Positions 1-9,818 are shown, numbered from the stretch's first letter. The stretch: DNA of 64,000 nucleotides from CAZJQT01 sp964604415 (GCA_964604415.1 CAZRYT010000001.1:15871-79870); one strand, 5' to 3'. The notes: generated from the sequence alone by a model not told the origin. Numbers and translations: made by a program.

Positions 1-1
1 A

Positions 2-1117
2 GTTGACGACATGGCCTCAGACCCGAACGCAAGCTACTTGCCATCTAGCTATAAGTTCCAGAGATTTAAGGGCTGGAACTTCGCTGTTAAAACTGGTACC
101 ACCAACAACGGTTTTGATGGTCTGATGGCCAGCTGGTCAACTAAATACGCGGCTGTTTCATGGGTTGGCTACCACACGCGCAATCAAGCTCTAACAGGTG
201 CCATGGAATACATGACAGAACCCATTACCCGACCGTGGATGGAAGGCGCTCATGATGCTAGCGCTGGCACGCCAACTAACTGGGAAAGACCATCTGGTGT
301 TAAGACTTTACCTGCTTACGTGGTTAGAACGCATGTAGGTATTGGTTCGGTTGAGCCCAGCCCATCGACTGATCTTTTCCCTTCTTGGTTCACACCACCA
401 AAAGCGGCCAGTGGCGTTAGCCAGAATGTCGATATTGTTAGCAATAAACTTGCCACCGAATGTACGCCACCACTAGCCATCAAGCAAGTCAACAATGCAG
501 ACGTCAATACGTTTTCAGTTGATAAGTTTGTCAATAACGGCGGCACGACTGACCAAAAAGATGATGTTCACGATTGTAATGACGTAAAACCAAGTCTTGA
601 CCCCTTAGTTCTAAATGCTGACGGCAGTGTAACTGTTGTAGTCCACAAAGGAACACACGATTTATCTAGTGACCAATTCAAGGGCACTGTTAACTTCCTA
701 GCCAATGGCCAAAACGTTAAATCTGTCCAAGTTGACTCTGATGGCCAAACCGCAACTCTACCTGCCGGTACCGCACCCGCTGGCTCAACCGTGACTGCCC
801 AGATCATTGATAGTGTTCTGTACGACGCTAATAGTCCAAACTCCGTTACGATCCCCGGAGGTGGAGTTTCAGCCCCTTTAGCGACAAGCCCCGCAAGCGG
901 GGCAACACTCGCTAAAAATAGTGTCATATTTAGCTGGTCAGGCGGTACTGCTAATTACACCGTTCATGCTACATGCTTGTCCGGAGGACAAAAATCAGAT
1001 ATTTCTGCTACATCCTATGATCCACCCAATAGCGATCTTACTTCAGGCTCCTGTACTTGGTGGGTAGAAGACTCAAGTGGCCAAGAGTCAACACACATAA
1101 CCTTTACTGTCGTTTAA
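2..1117 (+). CDS. Class A penicillin-binding protein, C-terminal part (5' end outside window)
   Basis: The reading frame is open to the left edge, so the glycosyltransferase domain and most of the transpeptidase domain lie outside the window. The visible start has the KTGT box (VKTGTTNNGFDG, near residue 30 of the visible part), the third conserved motif of the serine transpeptidases that cross-link peptidoglycan. Behind the transpeptidase end, from about visible residue 130, is a long Ser/Thr/Pro-rich region and then a beta-rich module with paired cysteines near the C terminus that resembles a fibronectin-III or similar wall-exposed domain. The protein should act outside the cytoplasmic membrane. 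It converges with radA, leaving only 4 bases between stop codons. The family call is firm; the exact paralogue cannot be named from a fragment. Confidence 0.87.
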   Translation, partial: VDDMASDPNASYLPSSYKFQRFKGWNFAVKTGTTNNGFDGLMASWSTKYAAVSWVGYHTRNQALTGAMEYMTEPITRPWMEGAHDASAGTPTNWERPSGVKTLPAYVVRTHVGIGSVEPSPSTDLFPSWFTPPKAASGVSQNVDIVSNKLATECTPPLAIKQVNNADVNTFSVDKFVNNGGTTDQKDDVHDCNDVKPSLDPLVLNADGSVTVVVHKGTHDLSSDQFKGTVNFLANGQNVKSVQVDSDGQTATLPAGTAPAGSTVTAQIIDSVLYDANSPNSVTIPGGGVSAPLATSPASGATLAKNSVIFSWSGGTANYTVHATCLSGGQKSDISATSYDPPNSDLTSGSCTWWVEDSSGQESTHITFTVV

Positions 1118-1121
1118 TAAG

Positions 1122-2465
1122 TTAGTCTTTTTCTAGGAAACTATTCAAAGCTTGGCGGACAGTAGAAACACCGACGTATTTAGCTGGCTGTTGGCCTTTG
1201 ATGACTGGGCCAACAGCACCGTCAAAACCTAGTTTTTTGGCTTCCGCCAAACGCTTATCTATAAAAGGCACGTGACGGATTTCTCCGCTCAAACCAACCT
1301 CACCAAACACCGCCGCGTTTTTCTTGAGCTGCATGCCACGGCTAGCACTAGCAATGGCCATACAAATAGCCAGATCAGCTGCTGGTTCGCTCAAACGAAT
1401 ACCACCAACCACATTTATATAAATATCTTGGTCAGACAAGTTGAGTTTAGTGCGCTTTTCCAGCATGGCGACCAGTAAGTTAACACGGTTGAGGTCAATG
1501 CCACTAGCTGCCCGTTTAGGGTAACCGTAACTGGTGCGATTAACCAAGGCCTGGACTTCAACTAGGAGTGGGCGACTGCCTTCAATAGTGGCCAAAACAA
1601 TTGAGCCGTCAGTTATTTGCCTCTCAGCTAACAGAGCAGCTGATGGATTCTGAACTGGCTCTAGGCCCTTCTCGGTCATTTCAAAGATACCCGCCTCGGT
1701 GGTTGGGCCGTAACGGTTTTTGCCAGCTCTGAGTACTTTGAAGCCGCCGTAACGGTCGCCCTCTAACTGCAGAACGACGTCAACAACGTGTTCCAAGAGT
1801 TTAGGCCCAGCAATTGAGCCTTCTTTGGTAACGTGACCGACTAAAACCAAAGCGGTATCGGTTTGTTTGGCAGCCAGACTGAGCATGTGGGTAGAGTTGG
1901 TTATCTGGCTAACACTGCCAGCAGCAGAGGAAATGGCCTCAGCGGTTATGGTCTGGATTGAATCGACAATAACCAACTTATAGTTGTCATTCATCATAGT
2001 ATGAGCAATATCGTCAGCACTGTTACTAGTTGCTATTTGCAATTGTTTTGAGCCCAAACCAAGCCGCTTGGCTCTGAGGCCAATCTGGTGGGCTGATTCT
2101 TCGCCACTAATGTATAGAACCGGTACTTTCTCTGCGAGCTTATAGGCCAGTTGTAGAAGTAGCGTGCTTTTGCCAATGCCTGGCTCTCCGGCTAGCAAGT
2201 TAACACTCCCAGCTACCAGACCACCGCCCAAAACTTGATCTAATTCATCAATACCACTGACCAGCCGTTTTTGATCTTTGCTAAGCGACGCAGTGGCTGA
2301 AACTGTCTGTAAGTCACGGCCAGAGCTCTTTAACTGTCCAGTACTGACTGACAATTGCTCCTGCAAAGTGTTCCACTCGCCGCATTGGAAACATTTGCCG
2401 CTCCATGTGCTGCTAACCGCTCCACAATTGCTACAAACGTATCTAACGGACTCCTTTTTTGCCAT
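1122..2465 (-). CDS. radA: DNA repair protein RadA (Sms)
   Basis: RadA is a RecA-like ATPase that promotes branch migration of recombination intermediates in the cytoplasm. All family parts are present in 447 residues: an N-terminal C4 zinc finger (C11, C14, C25, C28), Walker A GEPGIGKST at residues 93-101, the RadA-specific KNRYG motif near residue 250, and a C-terminal Lon-protease-like domain. Length is normal for the family. The ATG was chosen because translation must include the zinc finger. A TAGAAT hexamer ends 9 bases before it, so the mRNA would have almost no leader. Confidence 0.96.
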   Translation of the reverse strand: MAKKESVRYVCSNCGAVSSTWSGKCFQCGEWNTLQEQLSVSTGQLKSSGRDLQTVSATASLSKDQKRLVSGIDELDQVLGGGLVAGSVNLLAGEPGIGKSTLLLQLAYKLAEKVPVLYISGEESAHQIGLRAKRLGLGSKQLQIATSNSADDIAHTMMNDNYKLVIVDSIQTITAEAISSAAGSVSQITNSTHMLSLAAKQTDTALVLVGHVTKEGSIAGPKLLEHVVDVVLQLEGDRYGGFKVLRAGKNRYGPTTEAGIFEMTEKGLEPVQNPSAALLAERQITDGSIVLATIEGSRPLLVEVQALVNRTSYGYPKRAASGIDLNRVNLLVAMLEKRTKLNLSDQDIYINVVGGIRLSEPAADLAICMAIASASRGMQLKKNAAVFGEVGLSGEIRHVPFIDKRLAEAKKLGFDGAVGPVIKGQQPAKYVGVSTVRQALNSFLEKD

Positions 2466-2485
2466 AGTCTTAGTATTCTAGCAAA

Positions 2486-3457
2486 CTATTGCTGTTGAAT
2501 AGTCTCGGGTGTGTTTTGAATAGCATTTATTAGCTGGTTTTCTTCCAACGCCAGAGCGTTTCGCTCCTCAAGTAAGCTATTGTATTGGCTGATCAAACTC
2601 TTAACGCGGTTGACGTTTTGATTATAGTTAGCGACTTGGGCGTTATAGTCGTTTACACCAGCATTGTAATCTTTGTAGTCTTTTGCCGCCAGGTAGGCGT
2701 CCAGCTGGGCCCGCTTGGCATCAATCACCTTCTGCTGAGTATTCAAAGAGGCTTCGAGACTATCGATTTGCTGTTTTATGCTAGCTAGCTGCCGGTCATC
2801 TTCAGCGACTTTGTTTTTGCGCTCGGTAAAAGCTTTCTCATAATTCTCAGAGTAGCTGACTATTTTTGACCTGTCGGAAAAATAACGGCCGTAGTAAGTC
2901 TCTAGGTCTGGCGGCAAATTGCGTACTTCCGTACCGAGGATGGAATGGAGCTCATTGGTAACGTCAGCACCGTTCTTCTGGTATTCCTCTATAGTACTTT
3001 TGATGCGATCATCTTGGAGGCCTGCATAAGCCTGGTCAATTAGTTTATTGACGCGCTGTTTCTCCGATGGACTTAGACGGTCATAGGCGGCGTGCAGAGT
3101 TTCATGAGCGGCAGTAACTTGTAAAATACCACTCAGTCTCGGATCCTGAATATTGCTAAGATAAATGCCCCTAAAGGCTACGTAACAACCCAAAATTATG
3201 GTTTTTTCATCACTTTTACAGTTCTGACTGAAGGTTTGCTTATCTTCTAAGTCCGGGTGATAGACGTAAAACAAATGCTGGGTTGATGGTTTCATGGTTG
3301 TGTCTGCCGCAATCTGAGCGATTGCAGCTGGCGGTTGGTAGCCCCGCAGACGCCACCAGTCATAAATTGCCCAGTGTTGCCACCATGCCAAGACCACCGC
3401 GGCAATCAGGGCTAAACTAGTTAGTAGTGAAACAACCTTTTTCAGGCTATCTTTCAT
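2486..3457 (-). CDS. Membrane-anchored HExxH protein with C-terminal coiled coil, function unknown
   Basis: This 323-residue protein has one N-terminal membrane segment (about residues 9-26) and an otherwise extracytoplasmic body. Residues 118-122 read HETLH, an HExxH zinc-binding motif preceded by a helix, which suggests a gluzincin-type metallopeptidase; the third ligand is not obvious. From about residue 205 to the end the sequence is rich in Lys, Gln, Asn and Glu with heptad spacing, so a long coiled coil is likely. It lies 16 bases after clpC, but TAAAAT sits 6 bases before the ATG, so it may have its own leaderless transcript. Protease activity is inferred from one motif only. Confidence 0.7.
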   Translation of the reverse strand: MKDSLKKVVSLLTSLALIAAVVLAWWQHWAIYDWWRLRGYQPPAAIAQIAADTTMKPSTQHLFYVYHPDLEDKQTFSQNCKSDEKTIILGCYVAFRGIYLSNIQDPRLSGILQVTAAHETLHAAYDRLSPSEKQRVNKLIDQAYAGLQDDRIKSTIEEYQKNGADVTNELHSILGTEVRNLPPDLETYYGRYFSDRSKIVSYSENYEKAFTERKNKVAEDDRQLASIKQQIDSLEASLNTQQKVIDAKRAQLDAYLAAKDYKDYNAGVNDYNAQVANYNQNVNRVKSLISQYNSLLEERNALALEENQLINAIQNTPETIQQQ

Positions 3458-3473
3458 ATTGCTATTTTAGCAG

Positions 3474-5951
3474 TTACTCGGTCACAAGAGCATATTTTAG
3501 ATCGTTTTTGTCAGCGTTAACCTTAACGATATGGCCCTTTTCGTGCTTTTCGTCCAAAAGTTCCAACGCTATGTGATCTTCTAGAGTGTCCTGGATTAGT
3601 CGACGCATTGGCCGTACGCCATTTTTGGCGTCATAGCCGTTGCTGAGTAGAAATTCCTTGGCAGCTTTGGTGATCTCCAGGCCAATGCCATGCTTAACTA
3701 GCCGCTGACGTAGCTCATCGAGTTGCAGGTCCAAAATCTTCAGGACATTTGGTCGGCTGAGAGCTTTGAAAACAATCACTTTATCAATACGGTTGAGTAG
3801 CTCGGGGCGCATAGTTTTCTTGAGAGAATCCAGGACTTTGTCCTTATTGGTCTCATGAATTTGATTTAAATCATCTAGGTCGGCATTGTCCTGGGCGTGG
3901 AAACCAAGGTCGGCTTCCTTCTGAAGCTTATCAGCGCCGATGTTGCTAGTCATGATGACAATAGTGTTACTAAAATCAATCTTACGACCTTTAGCATCGG
4001 TCAGGACGCCGTCTTCTAGGATCTGGAGTAACATATTGAAAACTTCTGGATGAGCTTTTTCGATCTCGTCAAACAGCACTAAGCTATAGGGTTGACGGCG
4101 AATCTTATCTGTTAGCTGGCCACCATCATCGTAGCCGACATAGCCAGCTGGTGCGCCGACTAAACGAGCCACGGTGTGGTGCTCGCCAAACTCGCTCATA
4201 TCAATTTTCACCAAAGCGTCTTCGCTACCAAAGAATTCACGAGCCAAGACTCGTGCTAATTCGGTCTTACCGACGCCAGTTGGGCCCAAGAATATGAATG
4301 AGCCGATTGGACGACCTGAGGCACCAATGCCAGTCCGATTGCGCCTAATTGCTTTGGAAGCAGCTGCGACAGCTTCGTCTTGGCCAATCACAAATTTGGA
4401 GATGTTCTTTTCTAGGTTCAGTAAATACTTGGCCTCAGATCTAATGACCTTGGTCACCGGCACGCCAGTCATCCTAGCCACCACATCAGCTACATCCTCA
4501 CTAGTCATGACAATCTTCTTTTGAATCTTGCCATTTTTCTTGAGTTTCTTGAGATCTTCATTGATCTGGATAGCGCGTTGTTTAAGCTTGGCGGCTAGTT
4601 CATAGTCTTGATTATCAGCCGCATCATCCTTTTGGATATTAACCAATTGGAGTTCCTTTTGTAGTTTACGAATCTCCGGCGGAGTTTTACCTTTGTCGAC
4701 TTTTAGATAAGCGGCTGTTTCGTCCAGAAGGTCAATGGCTTTATCGGGCATAAAACGGTCATTGACATAGCGTTTGGCTAGGACAGCGGTGTCTTCTAGA
4801 ACTTCATCGCTGACTTTTACATTGTGGAAATCTTCGTAGTGTTTGCGTAGTCCCTTTAGGATGGCGATGGTTTCGGGCAAGGTTGCTTCAGGCACTTGAA
4901 TAGGCTGGAAGCGTCGCTCTAAGGCAGCATCTTTCTCTATATGTTTGGTGTATTCGGCGGTAGTAGTGGCGCCAACCAGTTGGATCTTACCGCGGGCTAA
5001 AGCTGGTTTTAGAATGTTGCCGGCGTCCATGGCGCCCTCGGCAGCACCAGCTCCAACAATCAGATGTAGCTCATCAATAAAGACGATGCTACGGTTATCA
5101 TTTTCAAGCTCACTCATGACTTTTTTAAGCCGTTCTTCGAACTCGCCACGGTATTTGGTACCGGCAATCATAGCGGCCAAATCAAGCATCACTAAGCGCT
5201 TGTCCAGCAAGCTATCTGGCACTTCTTCGGATACGATGCGTTGGGCTAGGCCCTCAACAATGGCAGTCTTACCAACACCCGGTTCGCCAATCAGAACTGG
5301 ATTGTTCTTGGTGCGGCGGTTAAGAATAGTAACCAAACGACGGATTTGTGGTTCACGGCCAACTACGGGGTCAAGTTTGCCTTGTTTAGCTTGCGCTGTT
5401 AAGTCAGTGCCAAAAAAGTCCAGAGCAGTTTTACGTTGTTTGCCGCCACGGCGACGATGTTCGGTTGAGGCCTCGCTCTCGCCATCAAATTGTTGACGGT
5501 TTAGGAACTGTTCCAGCTCGTTTGTCAGGAAATCAACGTCAACATTCATGTCTTTCAATAGTTTGGTAGCGCGAGCGTTCTTTTGGCTCAAAATGCTGTA
5601 TAAAATGTGCTCGGTGCCAGTCACGTCCTGATTGAAATCCTGTGAAATTTCAGTCGCCATTTTAAGTGTTAGCTTGGCGGTTTCGCTCAAGCCTTTGGCG
5701 CCCATATTAATAACTAGAGTTTTGGGGGTTAGGTTCAAAACTAAGCGCGCTCGATCTAGTGTGATGCCAGCATTACTTAGGAACTTGGCTGCCAGGCTAC
5801 CTGGCTGCGCCAAAACACCCAACAACAGATGTTCTGTGCCTACGTAACTGCTGCCAAAACTGCGAGCAATGGCGTCAGCATGCTTTAGGCTAGAAATAGC
5901 ATTGTCGGTTAAGTTTTTGTTGAAATCTTGAAATTCGTTTGAATTAGGCAT
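3474..5951 (-). CDS. clpC: ATP-dependent Clp protease ATPase subunit ClpC
   Basis: ClpC is a hexameric AAA+ unfoldase that feeds proteins to ClpP. The 825 residues show a double Clp N domain (about 1-150), a first AAA+ module with GEPGVGKT near residue 222, a middle region, and a second AAA+ module with GPTGVGKTE near residue 560, followed by a C-terminal D2-small domain. This two-ATPase layout with a short middle domain fits ClpC rather than ClpB. The ATG is preceded by a TAGGA ribosome-binding site. A perfect CIRCE operator lies 150 bases upstream, so repression by HrcA is very likely. clpP is not in the window. Confidence 0.95.
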   Translation of the reverse strand: MPNSNEFQDFNKNLTDNAISSLKHADAIARSFGSSYVGTEHLLLGVLAQPGSLAAKFLSNAGITLDRARLVLNLTPKTLVINMGAKGLSETAKLTLKMATEISQDFNQDVTGTEHILYSILSQKNARATKLLKDMNVDVDFLTNELEQFLNRQQFDGESEASTEHRRRGGKQRKTALDFFGTDLTAQAKQGKLDPVVGREPQIRRLVTILNRRTKNNPVLIGEPGVGKTAIVEGLAQRIVSEEVPDSLLDKRLVMLDLAAMIAGTKYRGEFEERLKKVMSELENDNRSIVFIDELHLIVGAGAAEGAMDAGNILKPALARGKIQLVGATTTAEYTKHIEKDAALERRFQPIQVPEATLPETIAILKGLRKHYEDFHNVKVSDEVLEDTAVLAKRYVNDRFMPDKAIDLLDETAAYLKVDKGKTPPEIRKLQKELQLVNIQKDDAADNQDYELAAKLKQRAIQINEDLKKLKKNGKIQKKIVMTSEDVADVVARMTGVPVTKVIRSEAKYLLNLEKNISKFVIGQDEAVAAASKAIRRNRTGIGASGRPIGSFIFLGPTGVGKTELARVLAREFFGSEDALVKIDMSEFGEHHTVARLVGAPAGYVGYDDGGQLTDKIRRQPYSLVLFDEIEKAHPEVFNMLLQILEDGVLTDAKGRKIDFSNTIVIMTSNIGADKLQKEADLGFHAQDNADLDDLNQIHETNKDKVLDSLKKTMRPELLNRIDKVIVFKALSRPNVLKILDLQLDELRQRLVKHGIGLEITKAAKEFLLSNGYDAKNGVRPMRRLIQDTLEDHIALELLDEKHEKGHIVKVNADKNDLKYALVTE

Positions 5952-6060
5952 ATTTATGATTCCTACCCTAAATGAGCGCTTCGCTTATGAGACAAACCTG
6001 CGGTTTTTCTCATCGCGCCGGGGAAATGAAATACATTTCTCTCGGGCTACTCTTTTCCCT
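5952..6060 (-). promoter_or_regulatory. Structured 5' leader of clpC
   Basis: Between the expected transcription start and the clpC ATG the transcript can form at least two hairpins: one from 5987-6013 (ATGAGA paired with TCTCAT, with an inner AAACC/GGTTT stem) and one around 6023-6039 (GAAATG/CATTTC with a 5-base loop). A short AGCG/CGCT helix near 5974-5984 adds a third. No open reading frame is seen here. A role in translation control or mRNA stability under heat stress is inference. Confidence 0.45.
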
Positions 6061-6092
6061 TTAAATTATAAGCGGAATAAACCGCTACATCC

Positions 6093-6120
6093 ATAATAGC
6101 ATTTAGCACTCAAAGGTCAA
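6093..6120 (-). promoter_or_regulatory. clpC promoter (-35 TTGACC, -10 TATTAT)
   Basis: On the minus strand TTGACC (6120-6115) and TATTAT (6098-6093) are 16 bases apart. The -35 box falls inside the CIRCE spacer, so a bound repressor would block RNA polymerase directly. A second -10-like TATAAT at 6070-6065 lacks a good -35. Confidence 0.65.
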
Positions 6121-6129
6121 GAGTGCTAA
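6103..6129. promoter_or_regulatory. CIRCE operator (HrcA binding site)
   Basis: TTAGCACTC-N9-GAGTGCTAA, an exact match to the CIRCE consensus with both 9-base arms perfect and the standard 9-base spacer. CIRCE is bound by the heat-shock repressor HrcA. It overlaps the clpC promoter and lies just after the stop of the upstream gene. The hrcA gene is not in the window. Confidence 0.95.
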
Positions 6130-6149
6130 TCCAATCTGTTACATGATTT

Positions 6150-8516
6150 TTAAGACTCGGATTTTTGACGACGAGATTCGAAGTAGCTATCCACGCATTG
6201 CCTGACGATTTCAACGGCTTTTTTCTGACGCGGACTTCCTTTACCTAGCTCGTGTCTAGAATTATTGAACAACTTCATAGCTATCATGTTTACAGCCGTG
6301 ACAGGCGTTTCATAAATATCGGCGGTATCAAGATTTAACAGCCCAGCTGTCTGCAAGCGTTCCATATTGGTTTTGGTGCCAAATATTGTACTGTTACCCT
6401 TCATCCTAGCGTTACGGGCAGAGATCGTCCCTTCTACCATTAGACCCTCTTCTTCTAATTGAGAGATAGTTTCACCAATTTTGTGTCGCCAATCCTTCTC
6501 CCATTCACCGTTGGATTCGCTACTTTTTTGGGCACGCTTGCTGGCTTTTTTAGCTGTTCGTTTGCTGTCTTTTTCGGTTTGGCTTGGTTGTTGTTCAGGA
6601 ACCGGCGCTGTGGCCACTGGATTTGGGGTAGCTTCAGCCAAGGCTTGTTCTTTTTCGGCTTGTTGCTGCGCCTTTTTAAGCCTTTCTTTAGCGGCTTGTT
6701 CAGCGATGTACTGAGCTCGTTTTTCTAAGATCTCGGCTTCGTCATCTTCTGACTCAAATGTAGCTCCATGACGAGTGCTGTCAGTCGCATTAACTTCGTA
6801 ATTTAGCTGTAGTTGTACCGGCTCTCGGCCATCATCAAAATCGTAAGCAACTCCCCAGAAAACTGTTGGCTGGTTGCCGATATCATTTACGAATATCCTA
6901 CGCCCGCGCGCTCTTAAAGCCGCCTCAAAAACCGGCCGAGTAGCTTCATCACTTAATCTGTCGTAAACATAATCAATCAGACCGAGCCTGGGGTCACCGA
7001 CTTCAAAACTATCTAGTAGTTCGGTGAGATTTTCTGGCCGAACCGCATTACTCAAAATAGCGTAAACACGGGAGCGCCTAGCGTCAATTTCTTGCTGTGT
7101 GGCTGGACGTCGGCGCGAATCAAACTCAATGTCAGCATTTTCAAACGCCTCGACAACCTCCTCTGGAATGGCTGGTATGCCGAGATGTTCTAACAGCCGA
7201 CCACGGTCATTGAAATATTGTGTCAACAAGGCGCCTTTGCGAAGTGTCAGCTCATGCTCAGGTGCTTCTTCATCAGCTTCAATCGGAGCCTTAGGAGCGC
7301 CATCAGATACCTTTTCTCTCAAGTAGTAGCCTGGCTCGACACGCGTACCTTTGCCGGGACGCTTAGCATCGGTTCGTACAGATACCAATTCATATAGATC
7401 ACCCAAGCCCTTTTCTCTCAAAGCAGACATAATAGAGCCTGTGGTAGAACTCAATATATATTTACCGTCTTTACGGTGGGCTATTTCATTAGTGGTATAT
7501 ACCCCGGATTTAACCAAATCATTTGTAGTAAGTGGTCTCTCTTGAGTAGCCCTAAGCAAAAGCTGGAAGGCCAGTGCAACTTTACCACCCATAGTTTGGC
7601 CATTCGGTAATTTAGCGACACCCAGCAGGACATCGTCATAAACTTCCTCAATCTGTTCAAATTTCAAGTCAAAATTGCCAAGGCTATACATTATTAGGCG
7701 TGGTTGAACTTTATCGACATTAATAAGAGGCTGTCCTTTGTGAGTCAGGTCATCCCGCAAGAAGTCGCCTATGTAATTTTGCCAAGTCATACTATAAAAT
7801 TCCTTGATACCTAGGGTTGCGTAATCCCAAATGTCTTTGGCTCGCAGTTGCTCATTGGGGTGGTCGGCAATATATTCGATCGCGCGCAAGCGACATTCCT
7901 CAACAAAAGTCTCGTCTTCGACAGAACTAGTGCCCCCTCCCATTCGCCGGCTAAGCGGTATTGGCTTATTGCCAACTAGCAAGACATTGTTGCCTTTGTA
8001 GACCATAACTTTTAGTGGTGTTCGGTTACTTTCTTGCTCTGACGCACCAGGTTCTGGCTCAATTGGTTGAGCCGTCGGCTCGGGTTGCTGGGCAGATGTT
8101 TCGGTATCCCTCTGGCTAAGCGACACTTTGCCTATCCTGGATGCAAAAAATTTACCAAACAAGTAAGCTTGGGCAAACTTTATGTCGTCCTCGGAGTAAG
8201 GTTCGCCTCGTGGCAAAGCGGCCAAACGGGCTTGAATACTTTCTTCACTAATCAAACCATCTTTATAGGGCTTAGTATTACGCAGATTTTCAATCTTGCG
8301 TATTGTCTCGAGGGTCTCAGGTGTAACGGGCGGCTCAAGGGCAGCTATAAAATCGGGCTCTGCTTGTGGTGCTAGTGAATCCATAGCCAAGACTGCAGTA
8401 TCAATACTTTCAGATACTACTTCGGCTAAATCTGGGTCAGTAGCTAGCTCTTGTAGCTCTTCCCAATTCTTGTACATCTCTCGATAAGAAGATGCGCGCT
8501 CACTAAACTCTGGCAC
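6150..8516 (-). CDS. Large hypothetical protein (788 residues)
   Basis: I do not recognise this protein. It starts with GTG, preceded by GAGGT at suitable spacing. The first 150 residues are acidic and helical, followed by a Pro/Glu/Gln-rich linker (about 140-165). The middle (about 200-410) has two stretches that look like winged-helix folds, with helix-turn-helix-like spacing and a terminal basic hairpin. A Glu/Gln/Lys-rich coiled coil and a Lys-rich linker (about 600-680) precede a helical C-terminal domain. No membrane segment is seen. The layout would suit a nucleic-acid-associated protein, but that is inference. It lies between nusA and clpC with its own strong promoter. Confidence 0.8.
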   Translation of the reverse strand: MPEFSERASSYREMYKNWEELQELATDPDLAEVVSESIDTAVLAMDSLAPQAEPDFIAALEPPVTPETLETIRKIENLRNTKPYKDGLISEESIQARLAALPRGEPYSEDDIKFAQAYLFGKFFASRIGKVSLSQRDTETSAQQPEPTAQPIEPEPGASEQESNRTPLKVMVYKGNNVLLVGNKPIPLSRRMGGGTSSVEDETFVEECRLRAIEYIADHPNEQLRAKDIWDYATLGIKEFYSMTWQNYIGDFLRDDLTHKGQPLINVDKVQPRLIMYSLGNFDLKFEQIEEVYDDVLLGVAKLPNGQTMGGKVALAFQLLLRATQERPLTTNDLVKSGVYTTNEIAHRKDGKYILSSTTGSIMSALREKGLGDLYELVSVRTDAKRPGKGTRVEPGYYLREKVSDGAPKAPIEADEEAPEHELTLRKGALLTQYFNDRGRLLEHLGIPAIPEEVVEAFENADIEFDSRRRPATQQEIDARRSRVYAILSNAVRPENLTELLDSFEVGDPRLGLIDYVYDRLSDEATRPVFEAALRARGRRIFVNDIGNQPTVFWGVAYDFDDGREPVQLQLNYEVNATDSTRHGATFESEDDEAEILEKRAQYIAEQAAKERLKKAQQQAEKEQALAEATPNPVATAPVPEQQPSQTEKDSKRTAKKASKRAQKSSESNGEWEKDWRHKIGETISQLEEEGLMVEGTISARNARMKGNSTIFGTKTNMERLQTAGLLNLDTADIYETPVTAVNMIAMKLFNNSRHELGKGSPRQKKAVEIVRQCVDSYFESRRQKSES

Positions 8517-8544
8517 TTTAAACCTCTTTTAAGAAAACCAAACT

Positions 8545-8573
8545 ATTATAGTAGTTTGTGGCTACAACGTCAA
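8545..8573 (-). promoter_or_regulatory. Sigma-70-type promoter of the 788-residue protein
   Basis: TTGACG (8573-8568), exactly 17 bases, then TATAAT (8550-8545) on the minus strand. A perfect 7-3-7 inverted repeat (AACTAAC/GTTAGTT, 8572-8588) covers the -35 edge and the nusA stop; it could be an operator or the end hairpin of the nusA mRNA, though no T-run follows. Confidence 0.7.
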
Positions 8574-8586
8574 CTAACTTTGTTAG

Positions 8587-9750
8587 TTACTTAGTTTCTT
8601 CTGTACCGTGTTCTTCGATAGCTTCCAGCAGAGAACTTTCCAATTGTTCCTTTTTCTTGATCTTCGGGACAACGACTTTGGCTTTTGGCTCTTGGGCCGG
8701 CTCTGGAGCAGCTTGCTCAGAGTTTATGTCAATCTCATAGCCAGTTAGCTTGCTGGCCAGGCGGACGTTCTGGCCACTTTTACCAATAGCAATGCTCAAC
8801 TGATCCTCTGGCACGATGACTTTGGCTTTTTTGTTCTTCTCATCCAAAACCACCTTGGTAACCTTGGTTGGGCTTAAGGCATTACTGATATATGCAATCG
8901 GGTCATCACTCCAGACCACGATGTCGATCTTCTCCTGCTCGCCAACTTCACTAATGACAGCATTAACACGTGTACCATGGCCACCAACAAAGGTACCAAC
9001 TGGGTCAACGCCCGGGACGCTGCTGGCGACGGCAATCTTTGACCTAACGCCACCCTCACGGGCGATGCTTTTAATCTCAACTGCACCGTTTTCCATCTCT
9101 GGGACTTCGGCTTTGAAAAGTAACTCAATAAATTGTGGATTACCACGCGATACAACTAATTGCGGGCCGCGGAAACCACGTTCGACGTCTTTTAGGTAGA
9201 TCTTTAGACGTTGGCCCGGATAGTAGCGCTCAGATTGAATTTGCTCACTTCTGGGCATAATACCTTGGGCTTTACCAAGGTCAACCCGGACTATATTACC
9301 CTCAACTCGAGCCACAATGCCATTAACGATAGTGCCGATTTTGTCTTCATATTCTTCCATGATGATTTCGCGCTCAGCTTCACGTAAGCGCTGCAAGATA
9401 ACCTGTTTGGCAGTCTGGGCAGCCACGCGGCCAAATGATTCAACCTTTTGGTGAACTTCGATGATGTCACCAACTTTGGCATTCTTTTTCATAACCTGAG
9501 CCTGACTTAGGCTAATCTGCATATGCTCGTCGTCGACTTCATCGACAACTTCCTTGCTAACATAAGCATCGACTTCACCGTTGTTTAGGTTCATAGTGAC
9601 GCGGACTTCTTGCTCACGGTCACCGTAATCACGCCTAAAAGCCGCCGCTAGAGCTTGCTCCACAATCTCTTGCACGACGTCTTCGGGTAGGTCTTTTTCC
9701 TCAGCAATTGTTTTAACCGCTAAGGCTAATTGTTTTATGTCTAAATCCAT
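8587..9750 (-). CDS. nusA: Transcription termination/antitermination protein NusA
   Basis: NusA binds RNA polymerase and nascent RNA and controls pausing, termination and antitermination. The 387 residues show the N-terminal polymerase-binding domain (1-130), an S1 domain (about 135-205) and two KH domains (about 210-350) ending with the IAIGKSGQNVRLA GxxG loop, followed by a short charged tail. There are no C-terminal acidic repeats, as in most bacteria outside the proteobacteria. AGGAGA precedes the ATG. The usual neighbours rimP, infB and rbfA are absent; the gene stands alone after a terminator. Confidence 0.95.
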   Translation of the reverse strand: MDLDIKQLALAVKTIAEEKDLPEDVVQEIVEQALAAAFRRDYGDREQEVRVTMNLNNGEVDAYVSKEVVDEVDDEHMQISLSQAQVMKKNAKVGDIIEVHQKVESFGRVAAQTAKQVILQRLREAEREIIMEEYEDKIGTIVNGIVARVEGNIVRVDLGKAQGIMPRSEQIQSERYYPGQRLKIYLKDVERGFRGPQLVVSRGNPQFIELLFKAEVPEMENGAVEIKSIAREGGVRSKIAVASSVPGVDPVGTFVGGHGTRVNAVISEVGEQEKIDIVVWSDDPIAYISNALSPTKVTKVVLDEKNKKAKVIVPEDQLSIAIGKSGQNVRLASKLTGYEIDINSEQAAPEPAQEPKAKVVVPKIKKKEQLESSLLEAIEEHGTEETK

Positions 9751-9770
9751 TATTTCTCCTATATTTCATG

Positions 9771-9795
9771 AAAAAAGTCGACCTGCTGGCCGACT
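9771..9795 (-). terminator. Rho-independent terminator before nusA
   Basis: On the minus strand AGTCGGCC-AGCA-GGTCGACT forms an 8-bp stem (one G-T pair) with a 4-base loop, followed directly by a run of T. It ends the transcript of the 190-residue gene at 9819-10391, so nusA must start from a promoter at or after this point. Confidence 0.75.
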
Positions 9796-9818
9796 AGTAC
9801 AGAGTGAATTCTAACTGC

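Noticed and set aside
888..903. GCCCCGC-AA-GCGGGGC palindrome that looks like a terminator
   Set aside because: It lies inside the penicillin-binding protein frame, has a loop of only 2 bases and no T-run; probably the result of Pro/Ala/Ser/Gly codons.
4945..5496. 183-residue open frame antisense to clpC
   Set aside because: It is a shadow of the well-conserved clpC coding strand, low in complexity (Ser/Arg-rich), without promoter or ribosome-binding site.
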